From Paenibacillus sp. 1781tsa1 (GTDB lineage: Bacteria; Bacillota; Bacilli; Paenibacillales; Paenibacillaceae), in NCBI RefSeq assembly GCF_024159265.1, contig NZ_JAMYWY010000001.1:4030001-4094000 (forward strand): a stretch of DNA of 64,000 nt. The letters are read 5' to 3'. Within the stretch, counting starts at the first letter, position 1, and each line of letters opens with the position of its first letter. Both the position numbers and the translations under genes were made by a program. Of the stretch, positions 9,407 through 18,292 are shown in pieces. The notes beneath the pieces were generated by a model, which did no database searches, was not told where the DNA came from, and saw nothing but the letters and a program-made list of their open reading frames with translations.

Positions 9407-10255
9407 TTATAACCAGGAACGCATGAGCGCTATATCATCACGGTGCGTTCCATCTTCGCCCGTTTCTGTCTCGAGCACAACAACCGCCTTTTGGAACTCA
9501 GGCGCATTTATCAATGTTTTCAGTGATTCATTTCCGATATATCCCTGTCCGATCCTCGCATGTCTATCCTTACACGAACCAGACGCATATTTGGAATCAT
9601 TAAAATGTACAGCAGCAACATCATCCCAGTATCCGAGCACCCTGCCTTGATCGAGCATCTCCAATTCGTTGCCTGACGACCACATACCTGAAGCAAAAGC
9701 ATGGCATGTGTCAAAACAAAATGCAATATGCTCCGGATATCGGCTCAATTTGCGAATCTGTATCATTTCTTCCATTGTCGTGCCCATGGGACCATGATCA
9801 CCTGCCTGATTCTCAAGCAGCACCTTAGAATGACCGGTCCAATTCTCCAAAGCGGTATCCAGACAATGAATGAGGTTTTGATAACCCTCCAGCGGATCGT
9901 TTGTTTTGATATGTCCAAAATGGACCACCGTCCCAACAGAACCGCAAGCATTCGAAATTTCAAGATCATTGCGAATAGAAGCTATTGTAGCATGAAACCC
10001 CGCCTCTCCACGGGTCATGCCCAATGCCGGATTCGTAGGATAGGGTGAATGAGCAATCGAAGCCAGTCCATGCTGTTCACACCAATCCCTGCACTGTTCA
10101 GCATCCTTGAGATCCAGACTCTTCAGACCAAGACTACGCGGGTTCTTCGGAAAATACTGAAACGCCGTTGCCCCCATCGCATGTGCTCTCTTGGCTGCCT
10201 GAAGAAATCCACCTCTCGTGCTGACATGTGCCCCGATTCCGGTGTTAGGCATCAT
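9407..10255 (-). CDS. nfo: Endonuclease IV (AP endonuclease)
   Basis: About 282 aa from the ATG pair at 10255/10252. Zinc-ligand motifs of the family are visible: GIGAHVS at the N-terminus, HFG, VLLENQAG, CFDTCHAFASG, VHFNDSK, DRHARIGQGYIG and VLETE. It incises abasic sites during base excision repair. The start overlaps the stop of the MutM-like glycosylase gene by 11 nt, linking lesion removal with AP-site cleavage in one transcript. The frame extends upstream of 10255 inside mutM, but that is unlikely to be used. Confidence 0.9.
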   Translation of the reverse strand: MMPNTGIGAHVSTRGGFLQAAKRAHAMGATAFQYFPKNPRSLGLKSLDLKDAEQCRDWCEQHGLASIAHSPYPTNPALGMTRGEAGFHATIASIRNDLEISNACGSVGTVVHFGHIKTNDPLEGYQNLIHCLDTALENWTGHSKVLLENQAGDHGPMGTTMEEMIQIRKLSRYPEHIAFCFDTCHAFASGMWSSGNELEMLDQGRVLGYWDDVAAVHFNDSKYASGSCKDRHARIGQGYIGNESLKTLINAPEFQKAVVVLETETGEDGTHRDDIALMRSWL

Positions 10256-11066
10256 GCTGACATTTCGGACAGAAGAATGCCTTCTTGCCCGTAATTTCCA
10301 CTCGTTCAATCGTTCCCCCGCAGCGCGGACAAGTCTCGCCTTCCCGATCGTACACTCGACATTGCTCGTCGAAGCTTCCGGTCTTCGTATCCCCTTGCAT
10401 CAGTGGCATTTCCATATAACCACCTTCAAAAGCTGCTTCGCGCAACACGGACTGCATCGAATGGAACAAGCGCTCCGTCAGTTCAGGTGAAGTTGCGATG
10501 TTCTGCGTTTTGGAGCTTGGTCTCAGACCCGCAGCAAACGCAATCTCATCAGAATAACAGTTGCCAATCCCTGCTATGATATGCTGATTAACCAACGTTG
10601 TCTTGAGTGTACCCCGACGACCTTTCAACAGAGAAGCAAAACGTTCAACGTTCATCCGTCGATCCAAAGGTTCCGGTCCTAGATCGGACATTGCCGCTTC
10701 GGTTTCTTTTGAAGTAAGTAGATGTAAATACCCCAAGCGCAGGCCAATAAAGAATAAAATGTGATCTCCAAACTGAATTTCCACCTGTGTGGAACGATCA
10801 GGGCGTTCCTCTTCCGTGCCCCAGAAAATCATACCGCCCAACATGAGGTGCAGCACCAGACGTTTGCCATTAGCCAGGTGGAAAATCAAATGCTTCGCTC
10901 GGCGCTCAACAAATATGATGCGATTGCCTGTAAGTTCATTGATGAACAGATCAGGCTCCGTATTTATCGTTTTATCGCGGTTAATTACAACACCTGTAAT
11001 CGGTAGATCAAGTATTTTCTCGGACAACAAGGTCCGGTAATTTTCCATTTCCGGCAGTTCCGGCAT
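10245..11066 (-). CDS. Formamidopyrimidine-DNA glycosylase family protein
   Basis: 273 aa. Starts M-PELPEMENY, giving the catalytic Pro/Glu pair of Fpg/Nei enzymes; the H2TH region is GIGNCYSDEI, and a C-terminal zinc finger CPRC...CPKC is present. It excises oxidised bases. The sequence diverges enough from standard MutM (LMLGGMIFWG in place of the usual LRMTGKL) that substrate preference may differ. Coupled to nfo downstream. Confidence 0.85.
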   Translation of the reverse strand: MPELPEMENYRTLLSEKILDLPITGVVINRDKTINTEPDLFINELTGNRIIFVERRAKHLIFHLANGKRLVLHLMLGGMIFWGTEEERPDRSTQVEIQFGDHILFFIGLRLGYLHLLTSKETEAAMSDLGPEPLDRRMNVERFASLLKGRRGTLKTTLVNQHIIAGIGNCYSDEIAFAAGLRPSSKTQNIATSPELTERLFHSMQSVLREAAFEGGYMEMPLMQGDTKTGSFDEQCRVYDREGETCPRCGGTIERVEITGKKAFFCPKCQHDA

Positions 11067-11072
11067 CGTACA

Positions 11073-11882
11073 TTACCCCTTTTTGGAAGTTTGGTCTGTC
11101 TCTTGCGACAGCCACTCCATCAATTTATGCAAATCTTCAAACACATGATCAGGTCGAGCCTTGGCTGCTTGAATGTGTCCATCCATATTATCCCGTGTTG
11201 TCACACCGGTAAGTACCAGCAACGTCTCACATCCTGCTGCAACTCCAGCTGCAATATCGGTTCGCATATTGTCTCCGATCACTGCCACTTCATGAGACGC
11301 CAGGTTCAGCCGGCTAATAGCTGACTTCATTATAACACTGGATGGCTTGCCTATAACTGTAGGACGAACTCCGGTTGCGGCTTCAATTGCTGCTCCAATC
11401 GTTCCCGCCCCAGGCGTCAGTCCATCATCGGAGGGAAGCTGCAGATCCGGGTTGGTCATGATGAATTTTGATCCCGCATTAATCCACCTTAGCGCCTTGG
11501 TCAGTTTAGAATAGGAAAATTCACGATCAATCCCCTGTATTACGTAATCAGGTGCATCTTCTGTCAAATTTAGTCCTGCTTCTTCTATGGCTTGCAGCAG
11601 TCCTGCTTCACCAATACATGCCACTTTTGCACCCGGGGACTCTTCGGCAACGTATTCAGCAGCAGCCACAGCAGAAGTACACACTTGAGACGCATCGGCA
11701 GGTATGCCCATCCCGTTCAGATGATCTGCCACACCTTGTGGTGTGCGAGAAGAATTATTGGTTACGAATAAATACGGCTTTCCTAGCTCTTGCAGTGTTC
11801 GAATAAGCTGATCGGCTCCTTCGATACGATGTCTGCCATGATAGAGCGTACCATCCAAGTCAATCAGATAGGCCTTAATCAC
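11073..11882 (-). CDS. HAD-IIA (NagD/YutF-like) phosphatase
   Basis: About 269 aa from a GTG 8 nt after AAGGAAG (an in-frame GTG at 11891 is too close to the ribosome site). Motif I DLDGTLY, motif II TNNSS, motif III lysine in VIGKPSS and motif IV GDNMRTDI are intact. The family dephosphorylates small metabolites such as nucleotides or sugar phosphates. It ends 6 nt before the mutM-like gene. Confidence 0.85.
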   Translation of the reverse strand: MIKAYLIDLDGTLYHGRHRIEGADQLIRTLQELGKPYLFVTNNSSRTPQGVADHLNGMGIPADASQVCTSAVAAAEYVAEESPGAKVACIGEAGLLQAIEEAGLNLTEDAPDYVIQGIDREFSYSKLTKALRWINAGSKFIMTNPDLQLPSDDGLTPGAGTIGAAIEAATGVRPTVIGKPSSVIMKSAISRLNLASHEVAVIGDNMRTDIAAGVAAGCETLLVLTGVTTRDNMDGHIQAAKARPDHVFEDLHKLMEWLSQETDQTSKKG

Positions 11883-11963
11883 ACACAGCACTTCCTTTCT
11901 TTATTCCATTAACGTTTCATGTCCTTAATCATTTACCTTGAACTTGACCGCGAACCTATGTAT

Positions 11964-12110
11964 TCAGGCAAAAAATAATGGCTTGCTGACATGTGCATGT
12001 AACAAGTCGAACCGAATCGAACACCGACGGTTTAACTCGCGCGTCTTCTGTACAAGCTTGTCATTTCCTGCGCTTTCCCGGAAAATAATTTGAATCATTT
12101 CCCTCTTCAT
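11964..12110 (-). CDS. Possible small basic protein
   Basis: 48 aa from an ATG at 12110 (KREMIQIIFRESAGNDKL...). The longer frame to 12185 runs through the RNase Z terminator and is unlikely. It is basic and hydrophilic with no recognised motif and only a weak ribosome site (GGATGG). It is the only candidate in the 350-nt space between the HAD gene and rnz. Confidence 0.25.
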   Translation of the reverse strand: MKREMIQIIFRESAGNDKLVQKTRELNRRCSIRFDLLHAHVSKPLFFA

Positions 12111-12144
12111 ATTGCCCATCCTACACGCTTTCTGACCAGATTGC

Positions 12145-12179
12145 AAAAGGGACCGCGGGAGTTCCTCTCCCTCAGTCCC
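12145..12179 (-). terminator. Intrinsic terminator after rnz
   Basis: Minus strand GGGAC-tga-GGGAG-aggaa-CTCCC-gcg-GTCCC followed by TTTT, about 60 nt after the RNase Z stop. Confidence 0.75.
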
Positions 12180-12238
12180 GTGCAATTACCCGGTTCTTTA
12201 TATGACGTGTTTAGCCGTGCACTGAATCGCATTCCTGG

Positions 12239-13177
12239 TTAAGATTCTTGCTTGCGATGCACGACAGGAATAAGCTGGTGTTCGTTTGCAAGCCTAGTAT
12301 TCGGGAATACGGACTGTGCCTCTTCCAAAAGTGGCTGCAGTTGATCCTCATCCTTGTAACGTGAGCTAAAGTGAGTCATGATTAGTTGCCCAACATTGGC
12401 TGCTCTAGCCGCTTCTGCCGCTTGTTTTGAAGTACTATGATAGTACTCATGCGCTGTATCGGCCAGATCATGCATGAATGTAGCTTCATGCACAAGTACA
12501 TCTGCATTGATGGAAAGAGGCTGTACATTGTCACATGGACGTGTATCACCCAATATGGTGATCACCATGCCCCGTTTTGGCGCTCCCAATACATCTTCTG
12601 GACGAAGCGAGTCACCGTTATCCAGCGTAATGGTTTCTCCACGTTTCAGTCGGCCGAACAATGGGCCTGGTTTCAAACCGTATTCCGCCAGTTTGGCCGG
12701 GTCCAGGCTGCCTGGACGATCTTTTTCCGTTATCCGATATCCGTAGCTGTCGATCCGATGCTCAAGCAAAGCAGCTTCCACAATAAAACTGTCATCCTTA
12801 AACAGGACGCCACCCGTATGTTCCACGATATTCAACTCATAGTTGACCCGTGATTGGCTAAGCTCCATGGTTGTACTGATCATTCGTTCTGTACCTGGAG
12901 GACCATATACCGTTAATGGTGTTGTGCCACCTTGGTAGGCTCTGCTCGAAAGCAGTCCCGGAAGTCCAAATACATGATCACCATGCAGGTGAGTAATGAA
13001 TATTTTCTCCAATTTGCTTAGTTTAAGCGGAGAACTTAAAATCTGATGCTGCGTTCCTTCCCCGCAGTCAAACAACCACAAAGCTCTGCGCTCATCCAAC
13101 ATGCGTAGCCCAATGGAAGTTACATTCCGTTGAAGCGTAGGTACACCAGCATTAGTTCCCAGGAAATATAGTTCCAT
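12239..13177 (-). CDS. rnz: Ribonuclease Z
   Basis: 312 aa from the ATG giving MELYFLGTNAGVPT. The metallo-beta-lactamase motif HLHGDHVFG is intact, with FDCGEGTQ before it, LGDTRP, VHEATF and the C-terminal MTHFSSRY motif. It matures tRNA 3' ends. Usual length for the bacterial short form. The gene follows metH but is separated from it by a terminator. Confidence 0.92.
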   Translation of the reverse strand: MELYFLGTNAGVPTLQRNVTSIGLRMLDERRALWLFDCGEGTQHQILSSPLKLSKLEKIFITHLHGDHVFGLPGLLSSRAYQGGTTPLTVYGPPGTERMISTTMELSQSRVNYELNIVEHTGGVLFKDDSFIVEAALLEHRIDSYGYRITEKDRPGSLDPAKLAEYGLKPGPLFGRLKRGETITLDNGDSLRPEDVLGAPKRGMVITILGDTRPCDNVQPLSINADVLVHEATFMHDLADTAHEYYHSTSKQAAEAARAANVGQLIMTHFSSRYKDEDQLQPLLEEAQSVFPNTRLANEHQLIPVVHRKQES

Positions 13178-13206
13178 TCTGGATCGCACCTCTTTCTGTT
13201 GCCAGC

Positions 13207-13230
13207 AAAAAACCTCCGACAATGCGGAGG
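13207..13230 (-). terminator. Intrinsic terminator after metH
   Basis: Minus strand CCTCCG-cattgt-CGGAGG followed by six Ts, just downstream of the metH stop. Confidence 0.9.
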
Positions 13231-13253
13231 GCTTTGCCTGACACTCAACTGAT

Positions 13254-16200
13254 TTATGCTTTTTCTACGTTAAAATACTTCGCTTGCGGATGGCTGAATA
13301 CCATCGCTGATACGGATGCTTCAGGTTCCATCATGAAACCTTCCGTCAATTCCACACCGATATCCTCAGGCTGTAACAACTTGAACAGCGGTCCTTGGTC
13401 TTCTAGATCCGGACAAGCCGGATATCCAAAAGATACCCTGATCCCTTGATAGCGTGCACCGTGACGCTGCTTCATGGTCATCTGGGCAGAATCTGGGAAC
13501 CCCCAGATATCTCTCATCATATGATGCACACGCTCAGCTAATCCCTCTGCTACTTCGAGCGCTACGGATTGAAGAGCATGCGAGCGAAGATAATCCCCTT
13601 GATCTTTCCACGCCGTGGATAGTTCACGCACACCGTGTCCGGCAGTAACAACCATAAAGCCAACGTAATCCATTTGACCGGATTCAACAGGTTTCAGGAA
13701 GTCGGACAGGCACAGGAACGGCTCGACTTTTTGACGTGGGAACGTAAATGTATGCAAAATATTGCTCGTGTCCTTTGGATCATAAATAATGATGCTGTTA
13801 CCACTGGACTGAGCCGGGAAGAAACGATACATGGCATGCGCCTGAATAATCCCGTCACGAACAGCCTCTTGCATGATATCATCCACCACTGCTTTCAGGT
13901 CGGTAGCCTTTTTATCACCTGAAGCAAGCAGTTGCTCAACTGAACCGCGCAACCCTAGATGATGTCCAAGCAGCATCTGCATGTTCACGTATGGCAGAAT
14001 ATGTGATAACGGATAGTTGCGCATCGTATGCCGCTCCAGATCCGGCGGTACAAGAACCGGATTATCTACAGCAATATCCGAACGCTCCACTCGTGTAAGC
14101 TCTGGAAGTGCCTGAACAGCTACAGCACCTGAAGCATCCGCTTCTTTCTCGGCTTCCATCTCCAGTTGCATCGCTTCACGTGTAACGGGATTCATCAATT
14201 TGTTCGCCAGGTCCAGACCATCCATCGCGTCTTTGGCATATACAACCATTCCATTATACTCAGGACGGATACGGTTTTTGGTGAATTTACGTGTTAGCGC
14301 CGCTCCGCCAACCATAATAGGTACATCAATACCTGCTGTTCGTAAATCCTGAGCGGTAAGAATCATCTGCTGGGCTGATTTTACCAATAACCCCGAGAGG
14401 CCGATTGCATCGACTTTCTCTTCTCGGTAAGCCTCAATGATACGTTCTGGTGGTACTTTTATACCCAAATTAATGATCCGGTAACCGTTATTGGACAGGA
14501 TGATCTCTACCAGGTTCTTCCCGATGTCATGCACATCGCCCTTAACTGTAGCCAGAATGATCTTGCCTTTAACCGAAGTCTCATTCTTCTCCATGAATTG
14601 CTCCAGATATGCTACAGAAGCCTTCATAACCTCCGCACTCTGCAACACCTCAGCTACAATCAACTCATTGTTGTTAAAGAGACGACCTACTTCCTCCATC
14701 CCCCGCATAAGTGGACCGTTAATCACTTGAAGTGCAGTGTATTTGGCCAGTGCCTGTTCGAGATCTGGCAGTAATCCTTCTTTGCTTCCTTCGACAACAT
14801 ATGAAGCGAGACGTTCTTCTAGTGAAAGGTTCGAGATTTTTTCCTTCTTCTCAACCTTCTTGTTACGGAACGCCGCTACGAATGCAGCCAGTGTGTCATC
14901 ATTTGTGTTATATAAAAGCTCTTCCGAGAGCCTGCGTTCTTCTTCAGGAATGGACGCATAACGCTCCAATTTCTCTGTGTTCACGATGGCATAGTCGAGA
15001 CCTGCTTTGGTACATTCATACAAGAACACTGAGTTCAGCACTTCACGGCCTGCTTCAGGCAGTCCGAATGAAATGTTACTGATCCCGAGTATCGTATGAC
15101 ATTCAGGCATCGCTTCCTTGATCACTCTTATACCTTCAATGGTTTCTTTGGCTGAACCGATGTACTGTTCATCTCCGGTACCAACCGGGAACACCAACGT
15201 ATCAAAAATGAGGTCTTCGGGTTTGAGTCCATATTTGTTCACCAGAAGATCATAAGAGCGCTTAGCTACGTCAAGCTTGTCTTCCCGACTAATCGCCTGA
15301 CCTCGTTCGTCAATCGTTCCGACAACAACCGCACCACCATATTTATGGAGCAACGGCGTGATCAGCTCAAATTTCTCTTCGCCATCCTCAAGGTTAATGG
15401 AGTTAATTATCGCTTTACCTTGTGAGTACTGAAGGGCCAGATCAATTACTGAAGCATCTGTCGTATCGATCATGAGAGGAACCTTTACTTTTTTCACAAC
15501 CAATTCAAGGAACTTCACCATGTCTTCAGACTCTTCACGGTCTGGGTCTTGTACACACACATCGACAATATGCGCCCCATTTTTCACTTGAGCACGAGCA
15601 ATTTCCGAAGCTTCTTCATATTTGCCTTCTACAATGAGTCGTTTGAATTTCCGTGATCCCAGCACATTCGTACGCTCACCGACCATGTAGGGACGATTGT
15701 CCTGTTCTATATAGATTGGTTCTATACCAGACAATGCAGGTGGATGTGTTCCGTTCATTTCTCTTGGGGGGTACTGGGCAAGTGTATCGCGCATAGCCCG
15801 AATATGTGCAGGGGTTGTCCCGCAACATCCACCAGCAATATTCAACCAGCCCTGTTCGGCAAAAGCACCAATCTTCTGAGCAAGCGAGTCTGGTGACTCA
15901 TGGTAATTACCGTTCTCATCCGGAAGACCCGCGTTCGGGTAACAACTAACGGCAACCGATGCCATTCCGGAAAGCGAACGAATGTGGTCACGCATGAACT
16001 CCGGACCCGTAGCGCAGTTTAGCCCTACCGAAATTGGGTTAAGGTGTTCTAAGGATATATAAAAGGATTCGATGTTCTGACCCGCAAGGGTCGTTCCCAT
16101 CGGTTCGATCGTTCCTGATATCATCAGAGGCAGTGTAACGCCACTCTGTTCGAAGGCCTGCTGAATTCCAATGCTGCCTGCTTTTACATTGAGGGTATCC

Positions 16201-16694
16201 TGTGAGGTTTCAAGCAGTAGCGCATCAACGCCTCCCTCTATTAAAGCAAGCGCTTGCTCCAAATAACTGTCGATAAGTTCCTGGAACGTTACGCCCCCAG
16301 TGACAGACAGTGTTTTGGTTGTTGGTCCCATCGCACCTACCACATAACGTGGAGATTCTGGTGTAGAGAAACGATCAACTGCAGCTTTTGCAATTCTGGC
16401 TGCTTCCAGGTTGATCTCGCGTGCCCGATCCTGAATATCGTATTCAGCAAGCACGACCGATGTCGCACCAAATGTATTGGTTTCAATTAAATCGGCGCCA
16501 GCCTCCAGATATTCTTCATGAATGCGCTGGATCAGTTCTGGACGAGTAAGCACTAACATTTCATTACATCCATCCAAATCTTCGCCGCCAAAATCTTCGC
16601 CAGTCAGATCAACTTGTTGAATCATAGTCCCCATTGCACCGTCGAGGATTAATATTCGTTGTTTTAATGCATCGTGTAGACTAATCTTATCCAA
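13254..16694 (-). CDS. metH: Cobalamin-dependent methionine synthase
   Basis: About 1146 aa. The start chosen is a TTG 8 nt after GGGGG; a GTG at 16703 lies within the ribosome site. Domains in order: homocysteine-binding barrel (ILDGAMGTMIQ; zinc cysteines in GLNCATG and GGCCGTTP), pterin-binding domain (NVLGSRKFK... and DTTDASVI), B12 cap, B12-binding domain with GDVHDIGKN (the cobalt-ligand His), and a C-terminal SAM activation domain. It methylates homocysteine from methyl-tetrahydrofolate. No S-box or cobalamin riboswitch is visible in the short upstream gap. The divergent neighbour is mtnD of methionine salvage. Confidence 0.95.
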   Translation of the reverse strand: MDKISLHDALKQRILILDGAMGTMIQQVDLTGEDFGGEDLDGCNEMLVLTRPELIQRIHEEYLEAGADLIETNTFGATSVVLAEYDIQDRAREINLEAARIAKAAVDRFSTPESPRYVVGAMGPTTKTLSVTGGVTFQELIDSYLEQALALIEGGVDALLLETSQDTLNVKAGSIGIQQAFEQSGVTLPLMISGTIEPMGTTLAGQNIESFYISLEHLNPISVGLNCATGPEFMRDHIRSLSGMASVAVSCYPNAGLPDENGNYHESPDSLAQKIGAFAEQGWLNIAGGCCGTTPAHIRAMRDTLAQYPPREMNGTHPPALSGIEPIYIEQDNRPYMVGERTNVLGSRKFKRLIVEGKYEEASEIARAQVKNGAHIVDVCVQDPDREESEDMVKFLELVVKKVKVPLMIDTTDASVIDLALQYSQGKAIINSINLEDGEEKFELITPLLHKYGGAVVVGTIDERGQAISREDKLDVAKRSYDLLVNKYGLKPEDLIFDTLVFPVGTGDEQYIGSAKETIEGIRVIKEAMPECHTILGISNISFGLPEAGREVLNSVFLYECTKAGLDYAIVNTEKLERYASIPEEERRLSEELLYNTNDDTLAAFVAAFRNKKVEKKEKISNLSLEERLASYVVEGSKEGLLPDLEQALAKYTALQVINGPLMRGMEEVGRLFNNNELIVAEVLQSAEVMKASVAYLEQFMEKNETSVKGKIILATVKGDVHDIGKNLVEIILSNNGYRIINLGIKVPPERIIEAYREEKVDAIGLSGLLVKSAQQMILTAQDLRTAGIDVPIMVGGAALTRKFTKNRIRPEYNGMVVYAKDAMDGLDLANKLMNPVTREAMQLEMEAEKEADASGAVAVQALPELTRVERSDIAVDNPVLVPPDLERHTMRNYPLSHILPYVNMQMLLGHHLGLRGSVEQLLASGDKKATDLKAVVDDIMQEAVRDGIIQAHAMYRFFPAQSSGNSIIIYDPKDTSNILHTFTFPRQKVEPFLCLSDFLKPVESGQMDYVGFMVVTAGHGVRELSTAWKDQGDYLRSHALQSVALEVAEGLAERVHHMMRDIWGFPDSAQMTMKQRHGARYQGIRVSFGYPACPDLEDQGPLFKLLQPEDIGVELTEGFMMEPEASVSAMVFSHPQAKYFNVEKA

Positions 16695-16811
16695 TATCTT
16701 CACCCCCGCAAAACGTTAAATCTTAGTTTAACAGAAACTAACTTAATGTGAAAGATCGGGTTTTCTCCCGAAAGATGGCGGGTTTGCACGAATATGAACG
16801 GAATTTGAGAA

Positions 16812-16840
16812 TCGACAAAAACAGAGCAATCCGATATAAT
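16812..16840 (+). promoter_or_regulatory. SigA-type promoter of mtnD
   Basis: TCGACA, 17-bp spacer, TATAAT on the plus strand, 34 nt before the mtnD start codon. Confidence 0.75.
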
Positions 16841-16873
16841 TCAATTAAACCAAGTGGAAAAGAGGGAAAGAAC

Positions 16874-17419
16874 ATGGCTGAAATTGTTATCCGAAATACG
16901 AACGAACGCATCACTGGTGACGAAAATGTTCGAAATTTTTTGAACAAATATGAAGTATTATATGAGAAGTGGGACGCATCCAAACTGAACACTGATCTGC
17001 AAAATAACTTTGGATTAACGGATGAACAGAAAACCGAGGTTTTGGAAACTTACGATTATGAAATCAGAGATTTGGCTGCACGTCGCGGATACCAGATCTG
17101 GGATGTCATTACGCTGTCCGAACAAACACCAGATATCGAAGAAAAGCTGGCCAAGTTCGAAGAGATCCACACCCACGCTGAAGATGAGATCCGTGCGATT
17201 GTCGCTGGTAAAGGAATCTTTGTTATCAAAGCTACAGATGATGTGGGCTACTTTAATGTAGAACTGTCTCCTGGAGACGTTATTTCTGTACCTGAGAATA
17301 CACCGCACTTTTTCACTTTAATGGAGAACAAACAAATTATTGCTGTACGTCTGTTCATCGAAAAAGATGGCTGGATTGCAGATCCATACCCTGATCCTAC
17401 ATTTATCAAACAAGCCTAA
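16874..17419 (+). CDS. mtnD: Acireductone dioxygenase
   Basis: 181 aa. ATG after AGAGGGAAAG. The cupin metal motif is HTHAEDEIR, followed by a further histidine in ENTPHFF. The enzyme acts in the methionine salvage pathway, splitting acireductone to the keto acid precursor of methionine. It is monocistronic here, with its own promoter and terminator, and is divergent from metH. Confidence 0.9.
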   Translation: MAEIVIRNTNERITGDENVRNFLNKYEVLYEKWDASKLNTDLQNNFGLTDEQKTEVLETYDYEIRDLAARRGYQIWDVITLSEQTPDIEEKLAKFEEIHTHAEDEIRAIVAGKGIFVIKATDDVGYFNVELSPGDVISVPENTPHFFTLMENKQIIAVRLFIEKDGWIADPYPDPTFIKQA

Positions 17420-17446
17420 CACTCTCGTGTTACGACTCGCTTAACC

Positions 17447-17476
17447 AAAACCCCTGTTCAATTGAACAGGGGTTTT
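17447..17476. terminator. Bidirectional terminator between mtnD and the GntR gene
   Basis: AAAACCCCTGTTCA / TGAACAGGGGTTTT palindrome; T-runs on both sides serve the converging mtnD and GntR genes. Confidence 0.85.
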
Positions 17477-17515
17477 CGCATATGCATATGGAGAGTATTA
17501 TACAACATCGGTGCA

Positions 17516-18190
17516 TTATATAAAATAATGCGGGTATTTCGCTTTTATCGATTCCTGTTCAATCACAACCAGTCTAAGATGAGCTTCCATCACCTGAACA
17601 GCCTGTTCCGTTTTACGCTCTGTGATAAGCCGATATATATCTTTGTGTTGGGAGATAATGACCTCCAGATTGGAGTCCTCCGCTAGACGTAACAAACGCA
17701 ACCGATTAAACGGAATATTCAGTTGTTGCAACATTTTCCAAGTTCTCAGTTTACCCGTGCCCTGAAACAAAATCTGATGAAACTCTTCATCCAGTTCAAA
17801 AAGACGATAGAAATTGTTTTTTCCTATACAGACTTCCTGCATTGCAATGTTGGTTTCAAGTCGAAATCTGAACTCTTCAGGAAAAGAAACACAAGCCAAA
17901 GTCACGATTTCCTTCTCCATCTTCTCCCGCATAAACCTGCCTTCTTCCACATGCTCCAGATTAATATGAGAGACGATCGTTCCACTCTGTGGAATAATGT
18001 CCAGCAGTTCTTCTTCAGCAAGCTTCATGAATGCTTCTCTCACGGGAGTTCTGCTCACCTGCAGTTCATCTGCAATCTCTTTCTCTGAAATCTTGGTACC
18101 CGGCTTAAGTTCCAGATGAAGAATTCGCTCTTTTAACAGGTTATATGAATATGCCCGGGTCGAGCCTCTAATTTTTTGATTAATTGACAT
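17516..18190 (-). CDS. GntR-family (FadR/FCD type) transcription regulator
   Basis: 224 aa. N-terminal winged helix with the GntR signature (LKPGTKISEKEIADELQVSRTPVREA), then an all-helical FCD ligand domain with conserved FHQILF and a HLRLV histidine. ATG after AGAGG. It lies downstream of the sugar transporter genes; a perfect FCD-type operator (TAGTCATACTA) sits upstream of the transporter, so it probably regulates that operon. The effector is unknown. Confidence 0.88.
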   Translation of the reverse strand: MSINQKIRGSTRAYSYNLLKERILHLELKPGTKISEKEIADELQVSRTPVREAFMKLAEEELLDIIPQSGTIVSHINLEHVEEGRFMREKMEKEIVTLACVSFPEEFRFRLETNIAMQEVCIGKNNFYRLFELDEEFHQILFQGTGKLRTWKMLQQLNIPFNRLRLLRLAEDSNLEVIISQHKDIYRLITERKTEQAVQVMEAHLRLVVIEQESIKAKYPHYFI

Positions 18191-18236
18191 GCCTAGACCT
18201 CTTTCTATCAGCCGTATTCATTCATCTTAGCACAAA

Positions 18237-18272
18237 TTACCGTTCCACTTATATATCGGAGTGAAACGGTAA
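18237..18272 (-). terminator. Stem-loop between solute-binding protein and GntR genes
   Basis: TTACCGTT-c-CACT pairs with AGTG-a-AACGGTAA; on the minus strand it is followed by a short TTTGTG. It could reduce readthrough into the regulator gene. Confidence 0.55.
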
Positions 18273-18292
18273 TCTGGCCAACCTTAACTATG

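Noticed and set aside
11964..12185. 73-aa frame across the space after rnz
   Set aside because: Its first 25 codons run through the rnz terminator; only the shorter 48-aa version is kept, at low confidence.
16704..16870. Possible S-box or cobalamin riboswitch before metH
   Set aside because: The gap to the divergent mtnD is too short and lacks the conserved cores of either class.
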